Counted from the stretch's first letter, positions 44,541-56,900 are shown. The stretch is DNA of 64,000 bases from Bufo bufo (GCF_905171765.1 NC_053392.1:446428837-446492836), one strand, 5' to 3'. Notes: generated from the letters alone by a model not told the origin. Numbers and translations: made by a program.

Positions 44541-46189
44541 CAGTCAGGTCTATAAATATTGGGACATTGACACAATTCTAAAATTTTTGGCTCTATACAC
44601 CACCACAATGGATTTGAAATGAAACGAATAAGATGTGCTTTAACTGCTGACTGTCAGCTTTAATTTGAGGATATTTACATCCAAATCAGGTGAACGGTGT
44701 AGGAATTACAACAGTTTGCATATGTGCCTCCCACTTGTTAAGGAACCAAAAGTAATGGGACAGAATAATAATCATAAATCAAACTTTCACTTTTTAATAC
44801 TTGGTTGCAAATCCTTTGCAGTCAATTACAGCCTGAAGTCTGGAACGCATAGACATCACCAGACGCTGGGTTTCATCCCTGGTGATGCTCTGCCAGGCCT
44901 CTACTTGCAACTGTCTTCAGTTCCTGCTTGTTCCTGTGGCATTTTCCCTTCAGTTTTGTCTTCAGCAAGTGAAATGCATGCTCAATCGGATTCAGGTCAG
45001 GCGATTGACTTAGCCATTGCATTGCATAACATTCCACTTCTTTCCCTTAAAAAACTCTTTGGTTGCTTTTGCAGTATGCTTTGGGTTATTGTCCATCTGC
45101 ACTGTGAAGCACCGTCCAATGAGTTCTGAAGCATTTGGCTGAATATGAGCAGATAATATTGACCGAAACACTTCAGAATTCATCCTGCTGCTTTTGTCAG
45201 CAGTCACATGATCAATAAATACAAGAGAACCAGTTCCATTGGCAGCCATACATGCCCACGCCATGACACTACCACCACCATGCTTCACTGATTAGGTGGT
45301 ATGCTTAGGATCATGAGCAGTTCCTTTCCTTCTTCATACTCTTTACTTCCCATCACTCTGGTACAAGTTGATCTTGGTCTCATCTGTCCATAGGATGTTG
45401 TTCCAGAACTGTGAAGGCTTTTTTAGATGTCGTTTGGCAAACTCTAATCTGGCCTACCTGTTTTTGAGGCTCACCAATGGTTTACATCGTGTGGTGAACC
45501 CTCTGTATTCACTCTGGTGAAGTCTTCTCTTGATTGTTGACTTTGACACACATACACCTACCTCCTGGAGAGTGTTCTTGATCTGGCCAACTGTTGTGAA
45601 GGGTGTTTTCTTCACCAGGGAAAGAATTCTTCGGTCATCCACCACAGTTGTTTTCCGTGGTCTTTCGGGTCTTTTGGTGTTGCTGAGCTCACCGGTTCAT
45701 TCCTTCTTTTTAAGAATGTTCCAATCAGTTGTTCTGGCCCTGCCTAATGTTTTTGCTATTTCTCTGATGGGTTTGTTTTGTTTTTTCAGCCTAATGATGG
45801 CTTGCTTCACTGAAAGTGACAGCTCTTTGGATCTCATCTTGAGAGTTGACAGCAACAGATTCCAAATGCAAATAGCACACTTGAAATGAACTCTGGACCT
45901 TTTATCTGCTCATTGTAATTGGCATAATGAGGGAATAACACAAACATGGAACAGCTGAGAAGCCAATTGTCCCATTACTTTTGGTTCCTTAACAAGTGGG
46001 AGGCACATATGCAAACTGTTGTAATTCCTACACCGTTCACCTGATTTGGAGGTAAATACCCTCTATTTAAAGCTGACAGTCTGCAGTTAAAGCAGATCTT
46101 GTTCGTTTCATTTTAAATCCATTGTGGTGGTGTATAAAGCCAAAAATGTTAAAATTGTGTCAATGTCCAAATATTTATGGACCTGACTG
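44541..46189 (-). mobile_element. Tc1 element, 1649 bp
   Basis: Ends CAGTCAGGTCTATAAATATT and its inverse at 46170-46189, with TA on both sides (44539-44540, 46190-46191). Confidence 0.95.
44794..45837 (-). pseudogene. Tc1 transposase (DD34E type)
   Basis: ATG at 45837 opens MRSKELSLSVKQAIIRLKK. A second helix-turn-helix follows (VDDRRILSLVKKTPFTTVGQ), then the catalytic aspartates in NNILWTDETKIN and FTVQMDNNPKHTA, and the SPDLNPIEH glutamate in another frame near 44990. Several stops and an insertion near 45020 break it. Natural stop at 44794. The inferred D-to-E spacing fits DD34E. Confidence 0.88.
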
Positions 46190-46191
46190 TA

Positions 46192-47130
46192 TAATACTCA
46201 CAAAAAGTTAGGGATATTGGCTTGTGAGATTTCAGGATGAACCTAAAATGCAATCTAACCTTTACAGGTAAACGTAATGTGACCTTCTCTAAACATTTGC
46301 ATGCACATGTCCAACAGTTCAGTGTTTCAGTACTTTTTGCACAAGGAGTTTAATGGCAAAATTCAGGTGTTTGATCCATGAATCGCCCAATAAATTTCCT
46401 AGTTTAATTAGAATTGGTATTTAAACAGTCCTCCTCATCATACTGTTCACATTTTGACATCATGAGACTAAGACGATCTAACAATTGATCAACAGTACCT
46501 CACCATTGTGAGGCTTCAAGCAGGATGTTCTCTGACAGAAGTGCCACCTGAGCTCAGAGTGTCATATTCAGGTTAAACCAGAAATTTAGAGAAGAGTCAC
46601 AGAAGCATAGAAGTAGGCATCCTTTGGACTTATCCTACTGTACACTGATGACTGCTTCATTGTGAACAATGCCCTATGGAACCAGATGATGAATGCCACA
46701 CAACTCAAGGTGCTTTTAGACTGTTTAAAGCAGTTTACATCAGTGTGGTCTGTGTGCTAGACGACTTGCAAGGGTACCTGACCACAGGTGTCATCGTCTT
46801 GGGCCAGGGAGCATCCACACTGTACGAGGGACCAGTGGGCCTTAGTGCTGCTCACTTATGAAAGTCTATTCACGCTGAGCAGAAATGATGGCCGCCAATG
46901 ATGTTGGAGATGTCAAGGAGAAAGCTATGCATCAGCCAGCCACTGTTGTCACCAGACGAGCCTTGGGTGGAGGTGGTGTGACAGTGTGGGCAGTTGTCTC
47001 TAGTCTAACCTACACTTTGTGAATGGTACAGTGACAAGCACATGCTACTTGAATGACATCATTAATCCAGTCATTGTGCCTTTGCATGAACTACACAAGC
47101 CTAATTTCATCTTCATTACCAATATTCTAA
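46192..47130 (+). mobile_element. Tc1/mariner remnant, 3'-truncated
   Basis: Starts ATACTCACAAAAAGTTAGGG directly after the previous element. Broken frames read CEASSRMFSDRSAT and, further on, GGGVTVWAVV and YLNDIINPVIVPLHE, as in Tc1-type transposases. The end is lost where an AT-rich hAT-like repeat begins near 47125. Confidence 0.75.
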
Positions 47131-47437
47131 AAAACTAATACATAGCAATATATAGCGAATATTATGTAATAATTATGTAGTAAGTCAGTGATAATATCTG
47201 ACACTGGAAAATCTGGGTAATAACAGTGTAGATCGCAAGTTATTACCCAGCTTTCCCAGTGCCAGATTTTATCACAGAGTTATTACCCAGCTTTCCCAGT
47301 GTCAGATCTCATCCTACTGTAGATCGCAAATATTCTAATCGTGAAGTATTCTAATCACAAATTTTCCATGCAAAAGTCTACACTAATAAGCTTGTAATAA
47401 GACTCAGTCTAATATTCTTGTCAGAAGACTATGAAAC
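47131..47437. other. AT-rich fold-back interval
   Basis: Contains GTTATTACCCAGCTTTCCC twice with an inverted partner GGGTAATAAC near 47215. No gene seen. Confidence 0.5.
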
Positions 47438-48091
47438 TGTCACGTCTGTATGTGAGCAACAAGAGCATACACAGTGAATAAGCTACTGACCGGACCCAAA
47501 CTAGGGAGGATAAAGGGTGACCCCTGTCAGACCCTAAAAGCTCTCCCTATGCTGCTAAGCACATGTCCAGATCCAAATGGTGGATCGAGACATGCCCGCG
47601 TACCTAAGGCTGATGACCACTGTAACCCCTACAATAGTGGAAGGGGCACGGCCACCAGTGCCCTGCTCAGAATATGGACGGAACCGGGGTCGCCTCGGAT
47701 CCAGTCAGCAAACAAACAGAAACACACAATGTCTGCACACTTAACTGAAGGAGCTGCAGCAGCAGTGAAAACAGATCCAAAGTCAGCAGACACTATCCGA
47801 AGTACTTGCTTCAGCAGAACTCAGGTCCATAGAAAGATATCACACAAGTGAAGATACTCAAGCGAGAGATACAGCTCAAATGAAAAGTATAATCCACACC
47901 CTACAAAGGAGGAGGGGTGATTTAAAGGCAGAGAAATCAAACACAGGAGGGACAGCTGGGAGGAAGTAAAGACCTCAACACATGGGGGGGAGAAACAGAG
48001 CAGAGGGAACTCCTCCAAGCTCTAGTAGTGACATCATCACAGGGGTGGAGAAACAGAGTTGTGAGAACGTCTCAAAGCTCTGGTAGTGACA
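47438..48091. mobile_element. Solo LTR (654 bp) with GAAAC target duplication
   Basis: Bounded TGTCACGTCTG...GTAGTGACA with GAAAC on each side (47433-47437, 48092-48096). No coding interior. Its host sequence is itself a hairpin (ATTCTTGTCAGAAGACTATG arms). Confidence 0.9.
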
Positions 48092-48250
48092 GAAACCAAT
48101 AGATGGCGCTATTGAGTTATGAACAGCACCCTCTATTGGGTTCATAGTCTTCTGACAAGAATATTTGTCTTTTAATAAGACTGTGAAACCAATAGAGGGC
48201 ACTATTCATAACTCAATAGCACCATATATTGGTTTTCATAGTCTTATGAC
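48092..48250. repeat. Hairpin host sequence around the solo LTR
   Basis: CATAGTCTTCTGACAAGAAT at 48145 is the inverse of 47412-47433; a second arm with CAATAGAGGGCACTATTC follows. Confidence 0.7.
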
Positions 48251-48790
48251 AGCTGAAAAAAGGCAGATTCTGCTCATTTGCATGTCTTTCCCATATGCTC
48301 ATGTTTATGCAAATGAGTTTTTACATGACAAAACTGTATAGAAGGGTTATTGAATATTATGTTAGGACAATCAGAAAACTTTTTGTCGCCCTAATGATAT
48401 TGATCTAGGTGTGCAGGTCCACCCAAGCCATCCAACAGATGCAAAATAACTTTGAGGTTTACTGGTTCTCAGTCAGATGAGAGCTGGTTTGGAATATTTC
48501 ATAGTGCACAAGGCTGCCATTGTAAGGTATGCTTGCTGTTATCTGTCTCATGGATAGATGGATGGCTTGTACATACCTGGCATTTGGTATATAGCCTTTG
48601 TGTGGTTGTCTATTGTATGCCATACATAATAGGAGTCTTAGACACATCCAGCTATCCTCTTAATGCTGTTGCCAACCGTTTTTGATGGGGTTTCCATCAA
48701 TTTCTAACCTTTTATTATGAACCAGACACCCTCTTCTCTTCCGAGCAGGGGGTGCCTGGGGTTCTCCCATTGACTTTCAATGTATTAAAT
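48251..48790. other. Unassigned interval
   Basis: Short frames only; no domain or repeat recognised. Confidence 0.3.
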
Positions 48791-48893
48791 TGTATTTGAG
48801 CACCCAAATTATTAGTCCGAGCACTCGGATCTGCCGAGCATAGCGATGCTTGAGCCGAACAGCAGTTCGGCCGAGCATGCTCGCTCATCACTA
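48791..48893. mobile_element. hAT-type terminal fragment
   Basis: Ends GAGCATGCTCGCTCATCACTA, a terminus of the hAT type used elsewhere in the window. Confidence 0.6.
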
Positions 48894-49584
48894 GAGGAGG
48901 TATTTATTGTATATAGAGGGAGAACTGGAGGAGTGTATATCGTGAATATAGAGGCAGGACTGGAGGGAGGTATATCATTTATACTGAGTGAGGACTGGAG
49001 GAAGGTATATAATGTATATAGAGGGAGGACTGGAGGAAGGTATATAATGTATATAGAGGGAGGACTGGAGGAAGGTATATAATATATAATGTATATGGAT
49101 GGAGGACTGAAGGAGGGTACAAAATGTACATAGGTAGAGGAATGGAGGAGGGTATGTAATGTATATAATGTAAATAGAGGTAGGACTGGAGGAGGGTATA
49201 TAATGTGTATAGAGGAGGAATGGAGGAGGGTATGTAATGTATATAGAAGGAGGACTGGAGGAGGGTATATAATGTATATAGAGGGATGACTGGAGGAGGG
49301 TATATAATGTGTATAGAGGAGGAATGGAGGAGGGTATATAATGTATATAGAGGGAGGACTGGAGGAGGGTATATAATGTATATAGAGGGAGGACTGGATG
49401 AGGGTACTGTATATAATGTATAAAGAGGGAGAACTGGAGGAGGGTATATAGTGTATATGAATGGAGTACAGGGGAGGGTATATAGTGTATATAGAGGGAG
49501 GACTGGAAAAGAGTTTATAATGTATATATGTAGAGGAGTACTGTAGGAAGGTATAAGATGTATATAGAGAGAGGACTGTAGGAG

Positions 49585-49590
<6 letters not shown>
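48894..49590. repeat. Minisatellite, same family as 43771-44430
   Basis: Many units of TATATAGAGGGAGGACTGGA with GGAGGGTATATAATG. Open frames here are repeat artefacts. Confidence 0.92.

Positions 49591-49650
<60 letters not shown>
49589..49650. repeat. (TA)n microsatellite
   Basis: About 30 TA dinucleotides in a row at the end of the minisatellite. Confidence 0.95.
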
Positions 49651-49654
<4 letters not shown>

Positions 49655-49659
49655 TTATA

Positions 49660-50074
49660 TACTGAAATACTGAACTTGAAGAAGCTCACCAGCTATACTG
49701 GAGCCTGGCCTGCTGATCACCCTTTAGCAAAAATATAACAAGTATTTGCAAATGAAATTGGCTGGCTCACAGTAATTTAATATGTGACTTTTATTAGATC
49801 CCCCTTATACATACAAGCATTCTATGAATTCAAAAAATTTCTATACAAAACCCTATACAATTCATATATTGTTAAAACCTTATATAAAATTAGATGATCC
49901 AAGTCCCTAAATGCGGAGCTCTCACATTTAAAAAATAGAATAAATCAACAAGTGGCTATATGATTAACGGGATATTTCCTTGTGAACATGATTCTGCATA
50001 TATATTTCAAATATATGTCTTTTCAGATATATGTCGTTTTTCTTAATACTGGATAGAGTCTCGTTGTTGTAAAT
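49660..50074 (-). mobile_element. Penelope-like pseudo-LTR, part 1
   Basis: Assigned only by continuity: removing the hAT at its TTGTAAAT duplication joins this stretch to 52203-52989, which has the hammerhead motif. Confidence 0.5.
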
Positions 50075-50852
50075 TAGTGTTGATCACGAATATTCGAATT
50101 GCAAATTTTTATCGTGAATATAGGTACTTCGAAAATTTGCGAATATTTTGAATATAGTGTTAGATATTCGTAATTTCGAATATTCGAGATTTTTTTTATT
50201 GCAAATTTTCGAAATGCGAGGTTTCGGAATGCAAATTTTTATCGCAAAATTTTTAATTGCCGAGTAAAAACATGATTTCTCCCTGCTTCTTGCTTGTGGG
50301 CCAATGACTCATTGGCCCACAAGCAAGAAGCAGGGAGGAATCATGACTATAAATGGGAAAAATTATGAATATTCTAAAAAACTAATATATAGCACTATAT
50401 CGAATATATTCATTTTTCAAATATCTGTAATATTCTAAAACAAGAATATATAAAATATAGCGAATATTAGAAAAAAAACGAATATAGAGCAATTTAGCTA
50501 ATATAGTGCTATAATCTTTGTCTAATAGTTGTAATTTTTTTCTGATCTGAAGTTCAGATTGGAAAAAAATTGCAGCTATTAAAAAAAAAGATTATAGCAC
50601 GATATTAGCTAAATTGCTTTACATTCGTTTTTTTCGAATATTCGCTGTATTGCTATATATTCTTGTTTTATAATATTACGAATATTCGAAAAAACAAATA
50701 TATTCGATATAGTGCTATGACTCATTGGCCCACAAGCAAGAAGCAGGGAGGAATCATGTTTTTGCTCGGCAATTGAAAAAGTTGCGATAAAAATTCGCAT
50801 TCCGAAAATTCGCAATAAAAAAAAATCTCGAATATTCAAAATTACAAATATA

Positions 50853-51888
50853 CACTCACCTAAAGAATTATTAGGAACACCATACTAATACGGTGTTGGA
50901 CCCCCTTTTGCCTTCAGAACTGCCTTAATTCTACGTGGCATTGATTCAACAAGGTGCTGATAGCATTCTTTAGAAATGTTGGCCCATATTGATAGGATAG
51001 CATCTTGCAGTTGATGGAGATTTGAGGGATGCACATCCAGGGCACGAAGCTCCCGTTCCACCACATCTCAAAGATGCTCTATTGGGTTGAGATCTGGTGA
51101 CTGTGGGGGCCATTTTAGTACAGTGAACTCATTGTCATGTTCAAGAAACCAATTTGAAATGATTCGAGCTTTGTGACATGGTGCATTATCCTGCTGGAAG
51201 TAGCCATCAGAGGATGGATACATGTTCTCATTCTGTTTACGCCAAATTCGGACTCTACCATTTGAATGTCTCAACAGAAATCGAGACTCATCAGACCAGA
51301 CAACATTTTTCCAGTCTTCAACAGTCCAATTTTGGTGAGCTCGTGCAAATTGTAGCCTCTTTTTCCTATTTGTAGTGGAGATGAGTGGTACCCGGTGGGG
51401 TCTTCTGCTGTTGTAGCCCATCCGCCTCAAGGTTGTGCGTGTTGTGGCTTCACAAATGCTTTGCTGGATACTTCGGTTGTAACGAGTGGTTATTTCAGTC
51501 AACGTTGTTCTTCTATCAGCTTGAATCAGTCGGCCCATTCTCCTCTGACCTCTAGCATCCACAAGGCATTTTTGCCCACAGGACTGCCGCATACTGGATG
51601 TTTTTCCCTTTTCACACCATTCTTTGTAAACCCTAGAAATGGTTGTGCGTGAAAATCCAAGTAACTGAGCAGATTGTGAAATACTCAGACCGGCCCATCT
51701 GGCACCAACAACCATGCCACGCTCAAAATTTCTTTCCCATTCTGACATTCAGTTTGGAGTTCAGGAGATTGTCTTGACGAGGACCACCCCCCTAAATGCA
51801 TTGAAGCAACTTCCATGTGATTGGTTGATTAGATAATTGCATTAATGAGAAATAGAACAGGTGTTCCTAATAATTCTTTAGGTGAGTG
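50853..51888 (-). mobile_element. Tc1/mariner DD36E element, deletion derivative (1036 bp)
   Basis: Ends CACTCACCTAAAGAATTATT and its inverse at 51869-51888, flanked by TA (50851-50852, 51889-51890). Confidence 0.95.
51068..51748 (-). pseudogene. DD36E Tc1-type transposase with internal deletion
   Basis: ATG at 51748 opens MSEWERNFERGMVVGARWAG. LSISQSAQLLGFSRTTISRV is the helix-turn-helix. WSDESRF holds the first catalytic D, YFQQDNAPCH the second, and LNPIEHL the glutamate, with 36 residues between the last two. The stretch joining NENMYPSSDGYF is too short: the usual block between the first and second aspartates is largely missing, in frame. A TGA follows PIEHL. The family resembles the DD36E (Incomer) group. 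Confidence 0.9.
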
Positions 51889-52313
51889 TATATATCACTA
51901 TATTCTAAATATTCGTGAATTTTCAAAGTACCTATTTTCGCGATAAAAATTTGCAATTAGAATATTCGTGATCAACACTACCGTAATTTACAACGAGACT
52001 CTATAAAAATTTGCATTCCGAAAATTAGCATTATGAAAATTCGCATATTACGCTATCATTACCTTGTTGATTTTTCAAGTAAAAGAAATTGTAGAATATA
52101 ACGAAAATTCGAATTTGCAAATATTCGCCGAATATTCTACAAAATATTCGCGAAATATCGCAAATTCGAATATGACCCCTGCCTCTCATCACTATTGTAA
52201 ATGACTCAGGGCCCGTGTGTTCAGCACAGCTACACCCACACTCAGCGTTCTGTGTACTGACTTAGATCTTTACTCAGCCCACGTGCAGATTTGATGTCTC
52301 TATTTACTGCTAT

Positions 52314-52745
52314 AGGTGATGGTCTGTCCATATATACTGAGATAATGGACACTGGGTTGAAAACACACTGGGTTAGTGCCAGAAGCGATCTTTTTGTTAT
52401 TACTCACGGCCGTATTATCCTCTCAGTTGCTTGCGGCCCGTGAAAGCGATATCCTGGCCGCGGCACCTTCAGCAAAGTCCATGCGCTTCTTAGATACACT
52501 CAGTGTGTCCATGTGGGAGACAAAGTAGCCAAAGTGTAGGTGATAGTCTATTCACATATACTGAAATAATGGACACCGAGTTGGAAACCCACTGGGTTAG
52601 TGCCAAAAGCGATCTTTTTGTTATTACTCACGGCCGTATCGTCCTCTCAGTTGCCTTCAGCCAGTGAAGGTAATATCTGACCGCGGCACCTCCAGCAGAA
52701 TTCATACAATTCCCAAATGCACTCAGTGTTCCAATGGAGTAACGA
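52314..52745. repeat. Direct repeat, about 224-bp period, two copies
   Basis: AGGTGAT starts at 52314 and 52538; both copies contain CACTGGGTTAGTGCC, GCGATCTTTTTGTTATTACT and CACGGCCGTAT. Confidence 0.9.
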
Positions 52746-52805
52746 GGGTAAATCCAGATGAAAGTTCATAGATAAGTTGCTGTTGACACTATCCACGATT
52801 TGCCG

Positions 52806-52848
52806 CCACCAGACGTGTTTCGGAACGATGTTCCTTCCTCAGTGGTAT
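52806..52848 (-). ncRNA. Hammerhead ribozyme-like motif (type I)
   Basis: On minus: UACCA, core CUGAGGA, one extra A, helix II GGAAC/GUUCC with a 3-base loop, GAAA, a two-pair helix III (AC/GU), C17, then UGGUG pairing with UACCA. All conserved core bases are present. The predicted cut is between 52812 and 52811. Minimal helix III of this kind is known from Penelope-like elements. Confidence 0.75.
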
Positions 52849-52993
52849 AAAATAAATGAGTTAACTGAGTCTTCATGTTGGATTCTTTTTAAACCATTTT
52901 GGATCATGTCAAATTGCTGGACTGGATCATAATGGATCGTATTTACTTAGATTGATATCAATAACATGGTGCGATTTAGATGATACAAGTTAA

Positions 52994-53489
52994 AGGGAAC
53001 CTGTCGTCAACTTTATGGTGTCCATACTAATGGCAGAATAAAGTAGAGACAGATGAGTTGATTTCAGCAATCTGTCATTTATAAGTTAAAAGTAAGTGGT
53101 TGCCAAGAACCAACATCACAATCATTGCAGACTGGGCCTGGAAAACAGTCATGGCCACCTGAGAAGAGTCATGGTTAATCATAAATTCCTGCTCTCCTGC
53201 CCACCTGCTGATGATTGACAGTCTTCTACCTAGTTTTCTCCCTTTCTCTCTAGGAGAGAACTGCAAATCATCAGCAGATGGACGGGGAGAGAAGGAGATT
53301 AGGAATAACCAGGACTCTTCTCAGGTAGATTTGACTCTTTTCAAGGCCTGGGCTGCAATGATTATGATGCTGGTTCTCAGCAACCACTTACTTTTAGCTC
53401 ATGAGTGACACACCACTAAAATCAGCATTTCTGTCACTATTTTAGGCTGCCCTCGGTGAGGTCAGCATAAAGGTGATGACAGGTTCCCT
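52994..53489. mobile_element. Palindromic TTAA MITE (496 bp)
   Basis: AAGGGAACCTGTCGTCAAC against GATGACAGGTTCCCTT; TTAA at 52990-52993 and 53490-53493. Inner arms carry inverted GGTTGCCAAGAACCA and TGGTTCTCAGCAACCA. Confidence 0.92.
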
Positions 53490-53961
53490 TTAACCTCCTC
53501 AGGACCGCCGTACGCAGGATTGCGTCTTTGCGGCGGCCCTGCTCTTCTGGGTGGACGCGCCGGCGCGTCCTCTCGCGAGACGCGAGATTTCCTGTGAACG
53601 CGCGCACACAGGCGCGCGCGCTCACAGGAACGGAAGGTAAGAGAGTTGATCTCCAGCCTGCCAGCGGCGATCGTTCGCTGGCAGGCTGGAGATGTGTTTT
53701 TTTTAACCCCTAACAGGTATATTAGACGTTGTTTTGATAACAGCGTCTAATATACCTGCTACCTGGTCCTCTGGTGGTCCCCTTTGTTTGGATCGACCAC
53801 CAGAGGACACAGGTAGCTCAGTAAAGTAGCACCAAGCACCACTACACTACACTACACCCCCCCCCGTCACTTATTAACCCCTTATTAGCCCCTGATCACC
53901 CCATATAGACTCCCTGATCACCCCCCTGTCATTGATTACCCCCCTGTCATTGATCAACCCC

Positions 53962-56900
53962 CTGTAAAGCTCCATTCAGACGTCCGCATGATTTTTACGG
54001 ATCCACTGATAGATGGATCGGATCCGCAAAACGCATCCGGACGTCTGAATGAAGCCTTACACGGGCGTGATCAATGACTGTGGTGATCACCCCATATAGA
54101 CTCCCTGATCACCCCCCTGTCATTGATTACCCCCCTGTAAAGCTCCATTCAGACGTCTGCATGATTTTTACGGATCCACTGATAGATGGATCGGATCCGC
54201 AAAACGCATCCGGACGTCTGAATGAAGCCTTACAGGGGCATGATCAATGACTGTGGTGATCACCCCATATAGACTCCCTGATCACCCCCCTGTCATTGAT
54301 TACCCCCCTGTAAAGCTCCATTCAGATGTCCGCATGATTTTTACGGATGCACTGATAGATGGATCGGATCCGCAAAACGCATCCGGACGTCTGAATGAAG
54401 CCTTACAGGGGCATGATCAATGACTGTGGTTATCACCCCATATAGACTCCCTGATCACCCCCCTGTCATTGATTACCCCCCTGTAAAGCTCCATTCAGAT
54501 GTCCGCATGATTTTTACGGATGCACTGATAGATGGATCGGATCCGCAAAACGCATCCGGACTTCTGAATGAAGCCTTACAGGGGCGTGATCAATGACTGT
54601 GGTTATCACCCCATATAGACTCCCTGATCACCCCCCTGTCATTGATTACCCCCCTGTAAAGCTCCATTCAGATGTCCGCATGATTTTTACGGATGCACTG
54701 ATAGATGGATCGGATCCGCAAAACGCATCCGGACGTCTGAATGAAGCCTTACAGGGGCATGATCAATGACTGTGGTTATCACCCCATATAGACTCCCTGA
54801 TCACCCCCCTGTCATTGATTACCCCCCTGTAAAGCTCCATTCAGATGTCCGCATGATTTTTACGGATGCACTGATAGATGGATCGGATCCGCAAAACGCA
54901 TCCGGACTTCTGAATGAAGCCTTACAGGGGCGTGATCAATGACTGTGGTTATCACCCCATATAGACTCCCTGATCACCCCCCTGTCATTGATTACCCCCC
55001 TGTAAAGCTCCATTCAGATGTCCGCATGATTTTTACGGATGCACTGATAGATGGATCGGATCCGCAAAACGCATCCGGACGTCTGAATGAAGCCTTACAG
55101 GGGCATGATCAATGACTGTGGTTATCACCCCATATAGACTCCCTGATCACCCCCCTGTCATTGATCACCCCCCCTGTCATTGATTACCCCCCCTGTAAAG
55201 CTCCATTCAGACGTCCGCATGATTTTTACGGATCCACTGATAGATGGATCGGATCCGCAAAACGCATCCGGACGTCTGAATGAAGCCTTACACGGGCGTG
55301 ATCAATGACTGTGGTGATCACCCCATATAGACTCCCTGATCACCCCCCTGTCATTGATTACCCCCCTGTAAAGCTCCATTCAGACGTCCGCATGATTTTT
55401 ACGGATCCACTGATAGATGGATCGGATCCGCAAAACGCATCCGGACGTCTGAATGAAGCCTTACAGGGGCATGATCAATGACTGTGGTGATCACCCCATA
55501 TAGACTCCCTGATCACCCCCCTGTCATTGATTACCCCCCTGTAAAGCTCCATTCAGATGTCCGCATGATTTTTACGGATGCACTGATAGATGGATCGGAT
55601 CCGCAAAACGCATCCGGACGTCTGAATGAAGCCTTACACGGGCGTGATCAATGACTGTGGTGATCACCCCATATAGACTCCCTGATCACCCCCCTGTCAT
55701 TGATTACCCCCCTGTAAAGCTCCATTCAGACGTCTGCATGATTTTTACGGATCCACTGATAGATGGATCGGATCCGCAAAACGCATCCGGACGTCTGAAT
55801 GAAGCCTTACAGGGGCATGATCAATGACTGTGGTGATCACCCCATATAGACTCCCTGATCACCCCCCTGTCATTGATTACCCCCCTGTAAAGCTCCATTC
55901 AGATGTCCGCATGATTTTTACGGATGCACTGATAGATGGATCGGATCCGCAAAACGCATCCGGACGTCTGAATGAAGCCTTACAGGGGCATGATCAATGA
56001 CTGTGGTTATCACCCCATATAGACTCCCTGATCACCCCCCTGTCATTGATTACCCCCCTGTAAAGCTCCATTCAGATGTCCGCATGATTTTTACGGATGC
56101 ACTGATAGATGGATCGGATCCGCAAAACGCATCCGGACTTCTGAATGAAGCCTTACAGGGGCGTGATCAATGACTGTGGTTATCACCCCATATAGACTCC
56201 CTGATCACCCCCCTGTCATTGATTACCCCCCTGTAAAGCTCCATTCAGATGTCCGCATGATTTTTACGGATGCACTGATAGATGGATCGGATCCGCAAAG
56301 CGCATCCGGACGTCTGAATGAAGCCTTACAGGGGCATGATCAATGACTGTGGTTATCACCCCATATAGACTCCCTGATCACCCCCCTGTCATTGATTACC
56401 CCCCTGTAAAGCTCCATTCAGATGTCCGCATGATTTTTACGGATGCACTGATAGATGGATCGGATCCGCAAAACGCATCCGGACGTCTGAATGAAGCCTT
56501 ACAGGGGCATGATCAATGACTGTGGTTATCACCCCATATAGACTCCCTGATCACCCCCCTGTCATTGATTACCCCCCTGTAAAGCTCCATTCAGATGTCC
56601 GCATGATTTTTACGGATGCACTGATAGATGGATCGGATCCGCAAAACGCATCCGGACTTCTGAATGAAGCCTTACAGGGGCGTGATCAATGACTGTGGTT
56701 ATCACCCCATATAGACTCCCTGATCACCCCCCTGTCATTGATTACCCCCCTGTAAAGCTCCATTCAGATGTCCGCATGATTTTTACGGATGCACTGATAG
56801 ATGGATCGGATCCGCAAAGTGCATCCGGACGTCTGAATGAAGCCTTACAGGGGCATGATCAATGACTGTGGTTATCACCCCATATAGACTCCCTGATCAC

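Larger units (their letters stand above)
50075..52194. mobile_element. hAT element with 8-bp TSD TTGTAAAT, enlarged by a palindrome
   Basis: TAGTGTTGATCACGAATATT at the left, CTGCCTCTCATCACTA at the right, TTGTAAAT at 50067-50074 and 52195-52202. Much of the interior is an inverted duplication of its own left part, and a Tc1 element lies in the right arm. Confidence 0.92.
52203..52989 (-). mobile_element. Penelope-like pseudo-LTR, part 2
   Basis: Contains two direct repeats of about 224 bp and a hammerhead motif on minus at 52806-52848. It ends where a TTAA MITE is inserted. Confidence 0.7.

Noticed and set aside
52806..52848. A bacterial-type terminator or simple hairpin
   Set aside because: The ordered core bases fit a hammerhead, and the context is a eukaryotic retroelement.
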